Positions 1 through 7,544 of a stretch of DNA of 17,858 bases are shown here, piece after piece; within the stretch, counting starts at the first letter, position 1, and each line of letters starts with the position of its first letter. Under the pieces are notes generated by a model. It was not told the DNA's origin. It saw only the letters and a list, made by a program, of their open reading frames with translations, and made no database searches. This DNA is from Bruticola sp004554425 (GTDB lineage: Bacteria > Vulcanimicrobiota > Xenobia > Xenobiales > Xenobiaceae). The stretch is taken from the NCBI GenBank assembly GCA_958366945.1, contig CATXCY010000046.1, forward strand, positions 1 to 17,858, in the 5' to 3' direction. The position numbers were made by a program, and so were the translations under genes.

Positions 1-153
1 AAAATAGCTAACGGGCGGGCCGTACACTATTAGCGTCTCTACAGTGAAAAACTACATAGCCTAACTGTGTTGCGCAAGACAAAAACGTGTTTGGCGCAAA
101 CAAACTGAAGGCGGGCAGACACCGACTGTCTGAAACAGCATAAGTGAAAATCT
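1..153. other. Intergenic end of window, no gene seen
   Basis: All six frames are closed by stops within short distances and no tRNA-like fold is visible. Two small inverted repeats lie downstream of the nadK stop: TTGCGC (70-75) with GCGCAA (94-99), and CAGACA (116-121) with TGTCTG (127-132), the latter with a 5-base loop. Neither is followed by a T-run on the minus strand, so I do not call a terminator, although they may form 3' structure on the nadK message. Confidence 0.4.
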
Positions 154-1005
154 TTATAAAGAGCGCATCATGAGCTCTTGGAAACCGCGATGTAAATCTT
201 GAATAGGCGAGGTATTACCAAAAGCAATAAAGTTAGATTTTAAGTTGGACTTTTTTAATTCAACTATGGCATTTTTATTGATTGTACAATCTTTTTGACC
301 GTCTGCAACTACGTAAGGTTTGGCCGGATAAGTTAAATTCTTTATAGTAACTGTAGTATCAGCAGATAATACCAATGAACGAATAGAAGAAGAAAATACA
401 GCGTTAGAAGCTACCAGACACAGGGCATTATCTATTAAAAGAACAGGGCCACCGGCGCTGAAAGAATAAGCTGTGGAGCCGGTTTTTGTTGCTAGAATTA
501 GGCCATCGCCGCGAACTGTAGCAAATTTCACTCCATCTATAGTAACTTCCAAACATACAGTTCGGTTACAACCACCTACTAATACTTCATTAAGGGCTTG
601 AGAACTCCAAATAAGTTGATCATTTTCATACACTTGGCAGGAAAGCATAGTATGTTGCTCAAGGTGATAATCTTTATTTACCAGACGCTCCAAAGTAAGC
701 TCCAAGTGCTCAGAATTAACAGTGCACAAATAGCCTATGCGTCCGAAATTTACACCTAAAACTGGAATATGCTGTTGAGCTACTAATCTAGCAGCATGGA
801 GTAAGCTTCCGTCTCCTCCAAAGGCCAAAACCACTTCGGCTGGATAGCCATTTTCTATATCTTCCAAAGTAACTATATCTATATTATGAACTTGCAAAAA
901 GTGCTTTGATTTTTCTAAAGCTTTATCGGCTTTAGGGCAATCGGGACGACAATATATACCGAAAGCTCGGCGAACTGTACGATTTTCAGCGTTTATTTGG
1001 TTCAC
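154..1005 (-). CDS. nadK: NAD kinase (ATP/polyphosphate:NAD 2'-phosphotransferase)
   Basis: This is cytoplasmic NAD kinase, which makes NADP from NAD. With a GTG start at 1005 it is 283 aa, a usual family length. The GGDGSLLHAAR motif (about residues 63-73) is the diagnostic GGDG loop, followed by a VLGVNFGRIGYL strand-turn, ALNE (137-140) and the NAD-binding stretch GDGLILATKTGSTAYSFSAGGP-like (166-187), where the usual PTGSTAY reads KTGSTAY. The reading frame stays open to a TTG at 1083. That TTG has no ribosome-binding site and would lie upstream of the likely transcription start, whereas the GTG at 1005 has AGGA about ten bases upstream; the first 26 codons of the longer form show no family similarity. 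It diverges from a nicotinamidase-like gene, suggesting linked NAD(P) metabolism (inference). Function is near certain; the start is less sure. Confidence 0.93.
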   Translation of the reverse strand: MNQINAENRTVRRAFGIYCRPDCPKADKALEKSKHFLQVHNIDIVTLEDIENGYPAEVVLAFGGDGSLLHAARLVAQQHIPVLGVNFGRIGYLCTVNSEHLELTLERLVNKDYHLEQHTMLSCQVYENDQLIWSSQALNEVLVGGCNRTVCLEVTIDGVKFATVRGDGLILATKTGSTAYSFSAGGPVLLIDNALCLVASNAVFSSSIRSLVLSADTTVTIKNLTYPAKPYVVADGQKDCTINKNAIVELKKSNLKSNFIAFGNTSPIQDLHRGFQELMMRSL

Positions 1006-1041
1006 TTTTTTTGCGTTCCTGGAAATAAATTTTTTTTCAGC

Positions 1042-1073
1042 TATAATATATAATACTACAAGCGGCCTCTTAA
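1042..1073. promoter_or_regulatory. Divergent promoter region between nadK and the nicotinamidase-like gene
   Basis: On the minus strand, TTAAGA (1068-1073) and TATATT (1045-1050) are separated by exactly 17 bases, a good sigma-70-type promoter for nadK. On the plus strand two perfect TATAAT hexamers (1042-1047 and 1049-1054) could serve the gene starting at 1100, although no good -35 is seen for either. The two promoters overlap, so the genes may compete for polymerase (inference). Confidence 0.42.
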
Positions 1074-1099
1074 GAGCACCCAAAAGGAGTTATATTCTA

Positions 1100-1825
1100 A
1101 TGCATTTTGAAGAATTTTTGGAAGAACGTCGCCCTTATCTTCAGTATTTGTACAACTTCATGGAGCAAAGCCAGAAAAGTACGCTTAGTCTGGATAAGCT
1201 TATCGAAGAGGCGGGCGGAGCTAAAAATATTGCTTGCATTACTGTAGATGCTGTCAAGGGTTTTTGCTCTCAAGGCTCAATGAGCTCTCCGCAAATGGCA
1301 GCTATAGTTCCAAATATTGCTGAAACTATAAAAAAAGCAGCTGCAGCTGGAGTGCGTCACTTGATTTTTACTTGTGACTCACACAATATCAATAGTCCTG
1401 AATTTGCTTCTTGGCCGCCACATTGTTTAAAAGGTAGTCCTGAGAGCCAATTAGAGGATGCTTTAACCTCTTTAGATTGTGCTAAAGACTTTTTAATTAT
1501 AAACAAATCGTCAATTAGTTCTTTAGTAGATACTTCTTTACTTAATCACTTACTTACTTTAGACAATTTGCATACCATAATAGTAATGGGTGGAGTTACC
1601 GATTTATGTTTATATCATTTGGTAGCTGGTCTTAAGTTTTATTCCGTTTCTCGCCGTCGTCCTTGGAACTTAGTGGTACCTTTAAATACGGCCGCAACTT
1701 TCGATTGTAATTGTGAAGTTGCTAAAGAGACTAATACGACTCCACATGATGAAAAATTGTTGAATTGCGTATTCTTTGAGCATATGCAAACTTTAGGTGC
1801 TAAAATTGTTGGAAAGATTGTATAG
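1100..1825 (+). CDS. Isochorismatase-fold cysteine hydrolase, probably nicotinamidase-like
   Basis: A 241 aa cytoplasmic hydrolase of the isochorismatase/nicotinamidase superfamily. The catalytic triad is visible: Asp50 in ITVDAVKGFC, Lys136 in IINKSS, and Cys170 in GGVTDLCLYHL, the family's GxxTDxC motif. A DSH pair (Asp93, His95) and WPPHCLKGS (from Trp105) match the metal-binding and substrate region of nicotinamidases (PncA: DxH ... WPxHC), so nicotinamide to nicotinate is the best guess; a second metal-ligand His is not obvious. The 45 residues before the core are longer than in PncA and look helical. AAGGAG (1084-1089) lies ten bases before the ATG. The gene is divergent from nadK, which fits NAD salvage. 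Other amidohydrolase substrates in this superfamily cannot be excluded from sequence. Confidence 0.8.
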   Translation: MHFEEFLEERRPYLQYLYNFMEQSQKSTLSLDKLIEEAGGAKNIACITVDAVKGFCSQGSMSSPQMAAIVPNIAETIKKAAAAGVRHLIFTCDSHNINSPEFASWPPHCLKGSPESQLEDALTSLDCAKDFLIINKSSISSLVDTSLLNHLLTLDNLHTIIVMGGVTDLCLYHLVAGLKFYSVSRRRPWNLVVPLNTAATFDCNCEVAKETNTTPHDEKLLNCVFFEHMQTLGAKIVGKIV

Positions 1826-1844
1826 CACTAAGTATTTGTGAAAT

Positions 1845-1881
1845 AAAAAGCGGGCTGGGAATTTTTCTCAGCTCGCTTTTT
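1845..1881. terminator. Bidirectional intrinsic terminator
   Basis: A 16-bp stem (1845-1860 with 1866-1881, two G-U pairs, loop ATTTT) has A5 on its left flank and T5 on its right flank. It therefore provides a T-tract for both the plus-strand hydrolase gene and the converging minus-strand M13 peptidase gene. Confidence 0.9.
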
Positions 1882-1936
1882 GTTGTTTATTGCCGCTGCT
1901 GGTAATTATTTTGCAGCAGAGACAAAAAGTGATAGC

Positions 1937-4129
1937 TTACCAGATCTTGTTGCGCTGATCGGCAGGGCGGCACATGGGAGAACCTTCCGGAATATTAAAA
2001 GCTTTGAAGAAGGTTTCCATGTTAGAGAGCGGACCATTGACACGCCACATAGCTGTGGGGTGCGGGTCGGTATTGATTTGCAGTTTTTCCATTTCGGGGC
2101 TGATATTGATGGCCCAGATTTTGGCATAGTTGAGGAAGAAACGCTGAGCGGGAGTATAACCGTTGATAACGGGACCTTCCTTGCCGTTAAGCGATTTCTG
2201 ATAAGCGCCCCAAGAAAGAGCTAAACCGCTCAGATCAGCAATAGATTCGCCTAAAACGAGCTTGCCATTCAAATGCTGTCCTTGAACAACATAAGAAGAG
2301 AACTGATCTTCTACACCTTTGGTAAGCTTGTCAAATTTGGCTTTATCTTCAGCAGTCCACCAATTGCGCAAGTTGCCTTGACCATCATACTGAGCACCCT
2401 GATCATCGAAACCGTGACTGATTTCGTGGCCGATTACCATACCGATACCGCCGTAGTTAGTTGCATCATCAGCATTGGGATCGAAGAATGGAGGCTGTAA
2501 AATACCAGCCGGGAAGACGATCTCATTATCGCTGGGAGCGTAATAGGCATTTACTTCCTGAGGAGTCATATACCAATCGTTAGGATCGATAGGCTTACCG
2601 ATCTTGGCTAAGCTGCGTTGTTTCTCAAAACGCTCAGCATTGCGCATATTGTCATAGTAGGAATCGGTAATAGTAAGTTTGGAATAATCGCGAGGTACGT
2701 CAGGATAGCCAATCTTAGCTCGGAAAGAGTGCAACTTTTTCAAAGCTTCTTGCTTAGTGGTTTCGCTCATCCAATCTAAGCGAGGAATATCTTCAGCCAT
2801 ATAAGCGGTGATATTCTTGACCATATCGAGCACTTTTTGTTTAGCTTCGGGAGGGAAAGCTCTCTTAACATAAAGCTGGCCCAAGCCTTGGCCCATTAAA
2901 TTATCTACTACGCCGGTGACTCTCTTCCAACGAGGCTTCATAACTTTAATGCCACGCAAAGTCTTGCTGTAGAAATTGAAGGAACATTCTTCAAATTCTT
3001 TGGTAAGATAAGGAGCTCCGGAAGAAATTATTCTCCAGGCCAAGTAGTCCTTGTGCTTGGTTAAAAGGGACTTGTCAGCCAAAAGGCTATTGACAGACTT
3101 CATAAAGTCTGGGCCGGTAACGTTAATTTCTTTGGGAACGTCGATACCTAAGGTTTTGTAATAGCTGTTCCATTCGATAGCCGGAGCAATATTATCTAAG
3201 CTATCCTGGCTCATCATATGGTACATTTTCTGCGGATCACGCATCTCGGCAGCAGGCAGAGAGGCCTTAGCCAAACGAGTTTCAATGTCCATAACGTTGC
3301 GAGCAGCTTTATTAGCTTCGCGAGCGGAGTAGCCAGACAACTTGAACATGTTGGTTATGAAGTTGACGTACTGGGAGCGCAATTGCTTAGATTGCTCATC
3401 TGTGCGGATGTAATAATCGCGCTCAGGCAACCCTAAACCAGCTTGCCAAATGGTAGCGACAATTTTGCTGCTGTTTTTGTCATCCTGGGCAGAATCTAAA
3501 CTAAAGTAGGGATTTAAGCCGCGACTGTGCTGGTAAGCTATCATGTTAAGCAACGCGGTAGAGTCTTTAATGTCTTTAACGGCTTTGAGTTCGCTCTTTA
3601 AAGGAGCAATGCCCACTTGTTCGCGAGCCTTTTCGTTCATGCCGCTCTTATAGAGTCGACCTAACTTAGTTTCCAGCTCGGTCTTAGGGTTGGCGGCAGC
3701 TTCTTCCAAAATTTCGTGTAAAATGTTGTAATTATTATCAGCTAAAATAGTGAAGGTGCCCCAACGAGCTTGATCACCGGGAATAGGGTTGGCTTTTTTC
3801 CAGCCACCTATAGCGTACTCATAAAAGTTGTCGCTGGGCTTAACCGAACGATCAAAATCTTGCTCAGTTACGCCACTACTGGTTCTGGAATCAACTTTGG
3901 CTTCAGCTTTGGACTTAGTGTCGCAATTAGCTTCAGCTTTAGTGCAGCAACAATCAGCAGTTGTTTTTGAGCAATTACAAGCAGAATTGCCTTTGGTGCA
4001 GCAGCAACCGGCTTTTTTATCACATTCTCCAGCTTGAGGAGCTGCGTCGGCATAAGCGGGCTGAATAGCTACAGTAGCCAACATTAAGCCACACATAGCT
4101 GCCGCTTTCTTCCATTGATTGATGTTCAT
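1937..4129 (-). CDS. M13 family (neprilysin/PepO-like) zinc metallopeptidase, exported, with Cys-rich N-terminus
   Basis: A 730 aa secreted M13 endopeptidase. Residues 1-29 are a Sec signal peptide (KK, then a hydrophobic run, then AYADA). Residues 36-69 hold ten cysteines in the pattern C-x5-CCC-x6-CxC-x6-CCC-x6-C, with two CCCTK repeats, followed by a Lys/Ala/Asp linker; this is not part of normal M13 proteins. The M13 N-domain starts near DFDRSVKPSDNFYEYAIGGW (91-110). The catalytic domain has NAYY (527-530), the zinc site HEISH (568-572), and GESIAD (627-632) giving the third ligand Glu628. The protein ends with the canonical C-terminal IW, so it is complete. The start has AAAGGA eight to ten bases upstream. 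trmJ lies upstream on the same strand, 117 bp away. Substrate is unknown; small secreted peptides are typical of the family. Confidence 0.95.
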   Translation of the reverse strand: MNINQWKKAAAMCGLMLATVAIQPAYADAAPQAGECDKKAGCCCTKGNSACNCSKTTADCCCTKAEANCDTKSKAEAKVDSRTSSGVTEQDFDRSVKPSDNFYEYAIGGWKKANPIPGDQARWGTFTILADNNYNILHEILEEAAANPKTELETKLGRLYKSGMNEKAREQVGIAPLKSELKAVKDIKDSTALLNMIAYQHSRGLNPYFSLDSAQDDKNSSKIVATIWQAGLGLPERDYYIRTDEQSKQLRSQYVNFITNMFKLSGYSAREANKAARNVMDIETRLAKASLPAAEMRDPQKMYHMMSQDSLDNIAPAIEWNSYYKTLGIDVPKEINVTGPDFMKSVNSLLADKSLLTKHKDYLAWRIISSGAPYLTKEFEECSFNFYSKTLRGIKVMKPRWKRVTGVVDNLMGQGLGQLYVKRAFPPEAKQKVLDMVKNITAYMAEDIPRLDWMSETTKQEALKKLHSFRAKIGYPDVPRDYSKLTITDSYYDNMRNAERFEKQRSLAKIGKPIDPNDWYMTPQEVNAYYAPSDNEIVFPAGILQPPFFDPNADDATNYGGIGMVIGHEISHGFDDQGAQYDGQGNLRNWWTAEDKAKFDKLTKGVEDQFSSYVVQGQHLNGKLVLGESIADLSGLALSWGAYQKSLNGKEGPVINGYTPAQRFFLNYAKIWAINISPEMEKLQINTDPHPTAMWRVNGPLSNMETFFKAFNIPEGSPMCRPADQRNKIW

Positions 4130-4246
4130 ATATAAGATCCTTTCGGTTAGATTTTTTTATCTTTTTTAGGAAAAAAAAGTTTATTACGCAACAATGTGTG
4201 CAAAAACTTTGCAATAAAGTGTAAACCGTATAATAATGGTTAAGCT

Positions 4247-5005
4247 TTATTGTTTCTTATTTTCTAACTTAAGATTGTCGATTTGATTTTGTAATTCCTG
4301 AAATTTTACATAAAGGTGCTTAAACATACCACCTATATAACCTATTTCCCAATCTTCCAGCTGAGCTCGATCCAATATATCGCTGAATTTTGCTATTTCT
4401 TCTAATTTGCTAGCGCCGCGCTGGGGTGGATAACCCATTTCTCCCAAATAATTGCCTACGGCTTTCATTAACTTGAGACGCTTTTCTGCCGAAGCCAATT
4501 TCTTCTGTTGAGTGCCAGGAACGCTGTGAGAGCGGCCAAAAAGCTCATACAAAGCTAAAGAAACTGAGTGAGAAAGATTTAGCGAGCCTTCACTGGGGAT
4601 AGTAACTAAGCGGTGACAGCCTTCGAGTTCCTCATTAGATAAGCCTGACTCCTCATTACCGAATACCAAAGCTACTTTACCAGGCTGGGCGTGAGCGTCT
4701 AATTCGCCCTTTAGATCGGGCAAGGACAGAAGTTTATGGCGTTTTTTGCCATAGCGTCTGGTAAAACCAAAAGCAAAATTTACATCGGAAAGTGCTTCTT
4801 CCAAAGTAGATACTTGTCTGGCAGCTTGTAATACTTCCAAGCCGTGGCAAGCCCAATTTTGAGCAGTAATGCCAGGCTGTTTGCGCGGTGATACCAAAAC
4901 AAGTTTATTTAAACCAAAACAAGTCATAGAACGAGCGGCTCCGCCCATATTGGCTTCACCCTCGGGGCTACATAAAACAACGATAGTATCTTTTGCTTCT
5001 AACAT
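4247..5005 (-). CDS. trmJ: TrmJ-type SPOUT tRNA/rRNA 2'-O-methyltransferase
   Basis: A 252 aa SAM-dependent RNA ribose methyltransferase of the TrmH/SpoU class. The three SPOUT motifs are present: motif 1 SPEGEANMGGAARSM (13-27) with the conserved Asn and Arg, motif 2 VFGNEESGLSNEEL (114-127), and motif 3 SLNLSHSVSLALYEL (141-155). The downstream helical region and a C-terminal Lys/Glu/Asn coiled-coil-like tail (232-252) fit TrmJ (E. coli tRNA Cm32/Um32 enzyme) more than the shorter TrmL. The exact target nucleotide cannot be read from sequence. The ATG at 5005 is the only sensible start; its Shine-Dalgarno is weak (a purine-rich GTGAAAAAA). It diverges from ddl. Confidence 0.82.
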   Translation of the reverse strand: MLEAKDTIVVLCSPEGEANMGGAARSMTCFGLNKLVLVSPRKQPGITAQNWACHGLEVLQAARQVSTLEEALSDVNFAFGFTRRYGKKRHKLLSLPDLKGELDAHAQPGKVALVFGNEESGLSNEELEGCHRLVTIPSEGSLNLSHSVSLALYELFGRSHSVPGTQQKKLASAEKRLKLMKAVGNYLGEMGYPPQRGASKLEEIAKFSDILDRAQLEDWEIGYIGGMFKHLYVKFQELQNQIDNLKLENKKQ

Positions 5006-5071
5006 TTTTTCACGAATAATTTAATCTTTTTAGATCGATTATTTTTATTTTTTAGATAAGCGAGAAATTGA

Positions 5072-5098
5072 GCGATAACACTTCGCAGTGTCTGTCGC
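5072..5098 (+). promoter_or_regulatory. Possible hairpin in the ddl 5' leader
   Basis: An inverted repeat, ACACT (5078-5082) with AGTGT (5087-5091) around a TCGC loop, is extended by GCGA (5072-5075) and TCGC (5095-5098) across small internal bulges. It sits 125 bases before the ddl ATG in the trmJ/ddl divergent gap. There is no following T-run, so it is not an obvious terminator; it may be leader structure or chance. Confidence 0.25.
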
Positions 5099-5223
5099 CT
5101 TAAAACTCGAGCCGCCGAACTTTAGCGAATACGAGCTGAAAACCTGCTTTATTGGCCTATTGGCTAAAGAAAAAGAGCTGGAGAGGCAGGCTCAAGCCCT
5201 TAATTATAGAACAAAGCGCAGCT

Positions 5224-6330
5224 ATGATTAAGAAACTCAATATTTTGGTCGTTTTTGGTGGAAAGTCGGCCGAGCATGAAATAAGCGTGCTGTCAGCTCG
5301 CTCTGTGGCGGCGGCTCTGTCTCCAGAAAAATATAACGTTTTCCTTGCTGGTATATCTCGTAATGGTCGCTGGGTGATTGGCTCTCAAACTAAACTGGCT
5401 CTGGATAAGGGAGTTGTAGAAGATAGCGAAGAGGAAGAAGCAACTATTCGCCCCGGTTATCAAGGACGTTCTGTAGCCGAGTATAAAAATAATTCTCAGG
5501 AGTTGTCAGAACTCAATTTTGACGTAATTTTCCCTGTTTTGCATGGTACTTTTGGTGAAGACGGTACTATTCAGGGACTTTTTGAAATGGCTGATATCCC
5601 TTACGTTGGAGATGGTGTTTTAGCTTCGGCTATAGGTATGGACAAAGCTGTTATTAAAGACGTTTGGGCTCACAACGGATTGCCAGTATTGCCCAGCGTA
5701 ACTTTACTGCGCTCTGCCATTGAAACAAATTTAGATCAATGTGTGGAAAAAGCACTTAAAAAGCCTGGATTACCTTGCTTTGTCAAGCCTTCCAACGCTG
5801 GCTCAAGCGTAGGTATTAGCAAAGCCGAAACTGAAGAGGAGTTACGCCAATCCTTAGTATTGGCAGCTAAATTTGACCGTAAGGTTTTGGTAGAAGCTGC
5901 TTGTCAAGCTCCTCGTGAAATTGAAATTGGCGTAATAGGTAATGATATTCCGGAATGCTCCGTACCCGGCGAAATTACTTATAGTAGTAAATTTTATGAT
6001 TACAGCACTAAGTATAAAAATGATGGTGCTCCACAACTTCTTATTCCTGCGCCGTTGCCGAGCGAGACTGTTATGGAAATAAAAAAGTTAGCCCAAAAAG
6101 CTTGGACTGCCGCTGATCTTAATGGTTTGGCTCGTATCGACTTCCTTATGGATCCTCAAGGCCATATTTGGCTCAATGAGGTCAATACTTTGCCAGGTTT
6201 TACCCAATTTTCTATGTTCAGCAAGCTTTGGGAAGCTTCTGGCGTAGAATACAGCGCCCTTTTAGAGCGTTTAATCGATTTAGCTATCGAGCGTTATAAC
6301 GATAAGAAGAGAACTCTTTTTAAGCCGTAA
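5224..6330 (+). CDS. ddl: D-alanine--D-alanine ligase
   Basis: An ATP-grasp ligase that makes D-Ala-D-Ala for peptidoglycan, 368 aa from ATG 5224. Motifs in order: GGKSAEHE (12-19), HGTFGEDG (107-114), KPSNAGSSVG (188-197, ATP-binding loop), FYDYSTKY (257-264) and NEVNTLPGF (318-326, metal ligands). The Tyr of FYDY is the residue seen in D-Ala-D-Ala enzymes; D-Ala-D-lactate (VanA-like) ligases differ there, so I infer ordinary vancomycin-sensitive chemistry. The frame is open back to a TTG at 5152, but family proteins start just before the GGxSxEHE loop, as this ATG does. No strong Shine-Dalgarno precedes the ATG. Confidence 0.95.
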   Translation: MIKKLNILVVFGGKSAEHEISVLSARSVAAALSPEKYNVFLAGISRNGRWVIGSQTKLALDKGVVEDSEEEEATIRPGYQGRSVAEYKNNSQELSELNFDVIFPVLHGTFGEDGTIQGLFEMADIPYVGDGVLASAIGMDKAVIKDVWAHNGLPVLPSVTLLRSAIETNLDQCVEKALKKPGLPCFVKPSNAGSSVGISKAETEEELRQSLVLAAKFDRKVLVEAACQAPREIEIGVIGNDIPECSVPGEITYSSKFYDYSTKYKNDGAPQLLIPAPLPSETVMEIKKLAQKAWTAADLNGLARIDFLMDPQGHIWLNEVNTLPGFTQFSMFSKLWEASGVEYSALLERLIDLAIERYNDKKRTLFKP

Positions 6331-6402
6331 CTCTGTGATAAGTTTGTAAATGGTAATATGCTGAACGCAGAGTTATTGTAAAGGTTATAAAAGGTTATAA
6401 CT

Positions 6403-6464
6403 CAATTAAGCTTCGTTTCCTCTGGTAATTATTTTGCCAAGAAAACGAAGCTTAATTGTTTTTT
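6403..6464 (+). terminator. Intrinsic terminator of ddl, overlapping the end of the convergent gene
   Basis: A perfect 16-bp stem, CAATTAAGCTTCGTTT (6403-6418) with its complement at 6443-6458, followed by T6 (6459-6464 region). The right arm contains the last codons and the TAA stop of the converging minus-strand membrane-protein gene. On the minus strand the stem is not followed by a T-run, so it mainly serves ddl. Confidence 0.85.
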
Positions 6465-7540
6465 ACGGAATTTTGTTTAGGATTACTTAGCATGTAAATA
6501 GCCACCCCCAAAATAGCCCAAGCCAATTTGCAAATATGATTGAGAGCAGAAATCGTTACAATAGCTTCTCGATTGAAGCCAAAAGGCTGCCAAGTTATTA
6601 AAGCTGCTGCCTCTTGAACGCCTAAGCCATTTATCGAAATAGGCAGCCATGACAATACACTAAAGATCGGCACTGTACTTAAAAATTGATAAAATTTGGC
6701 AGCTATATTTATAGATTCTGCTAAAAAAACATAAGAAAGGGCTTCGCTCGCAGAGGTGAAAATATTGATATAAATTGCTATAATTAAAGATCGTTTTATT
6801 GATTTTTTATTGTTTATAATATAATCAATGTTGTGATAAAAGCAATCTTTGCTTATTCCTAATTTTATGGAAAAATTTACTATTTTATTTTCAATATTTT
6901 TATAAAATGTATAGTGTGATTTGTTACTATCTTGTAATAATTTGTGTTGATCTTTTGTTCTTTGTAAATAGACTATAAAATCGGAAAATAAGCAATAAAT
7001 GCAAATAAGAGCAATAACTAAAGTTATTAAACATAAGATGATAAAAGTATTTGCATTTATATATGTTGCAAAGGGTATGAGACTATTGATATGCACAAAT
7101 TCAAAATATCGTTTATCTAGTCGAAAGCCACTGAAACTTAAAGAGATAAACGCCGCAATTAGGAGAGCACATGCCGAGGCCCACATTTCAAAAATAATTG
7201 CATAAGCTGCTGCAACTGGTGGTATTGAGTATTTTTGCGCTGCTTTAAGACGATATAATTCACCCCAAATTCCACCTATAAGTAGATTGTTCAATCCGTA
7301 GGCAGCTAAAGTAAGTTTTAAAGAAGACCAAAAGTTTAAGTGAAAGCCTAAACTTTTAAGAATAATCTTCCACGATAGAGTGCCCGTCAAGATTGTTCCT
7401 GATAGAGCCAGCCAAGCTATAATTAACGTTTCTAACTGGCAAGAGCTTAGTAACCGATACAAAGAGGCTACATCCAAATAGCAGCCCAATACGATTAAGA
7501 GCGCTAAGCCGGTAAAAAAGCGAAAACAGATCGAATTCAA
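6452..7540 (-). CDS. YbhN/UPF0104-type integral membrane protein (lysylphosphatidylglycerol synthase TM-like)
   Basis: A 362 aa inner-membrane protein with about eight predicted transmembrane stretches (roughly 6-24, 36-56, 76-95, 109-134, 163-185, 251-275, 285-304, 326-351). LPISINGLGVQEAA (299-312) is the signature of the lysylphosphatidylglycerol synthetase TM / UPF0104 family (PF03706), best known as flippase domains of MprF and in YbhN. No soluble aminoacyl-transferase domain is fused, so lipid transport or flipping is the likely role, not lipid synthesis; the substrate is unknown. The cytoplasmic loop at about 190-250 is markedly AT- and Asn/Lys-rich. The start is TTG, only four bases after the TAG of the dehydrogenase gene, so the two are probably co-transcribed and translationally coupled. 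Confidence 0.82.
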   Translation of the reverse strand: MNSICFRFFTGLALLIVLGCYLDVASLYRLLSSCQLETLIIAWLALSGTILTGTLSWKIILKSLGFHLNFWSSLKLTLAAYGLNNLLIGGIWGELYRLKAAQKYSIPPVAAAYAIIFEMWASACALLIAAFISLSFSGFRLDKRYFEFVHINSLIPFATYINANTFIILCLITLVIALICIYCLFSDFIVYLQRTKDQHKLLQDSNKSHYTFYKNIENKIVNFSIKLGISKDCFYHNIDYIINNKKSIKRSLIIAIYINIFTSASEALSYVFLAESINIAAKFYQFLSTVPIFSVLSWLPISINGLGVQEAAALITWQPFGFNREAIVTISALNHICKLAWAILGVAIYMLSNPKQNSVKNN

Positions 7541-7544
7541 TGAA

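Noticed and set aside
1006..1083. Upstream TTG start of nadK
   Set aside because: No ribosome site, no family similarity in the added 26 residues, and the likely promoter lies inside it.
3218..4053. Several 60-75 codon frames opposite or across the M13 peptidase gene
   Set aside because: They are shadows of the M13 frame with composition expected from its codons, and none has a ribosome site or conserved motif.
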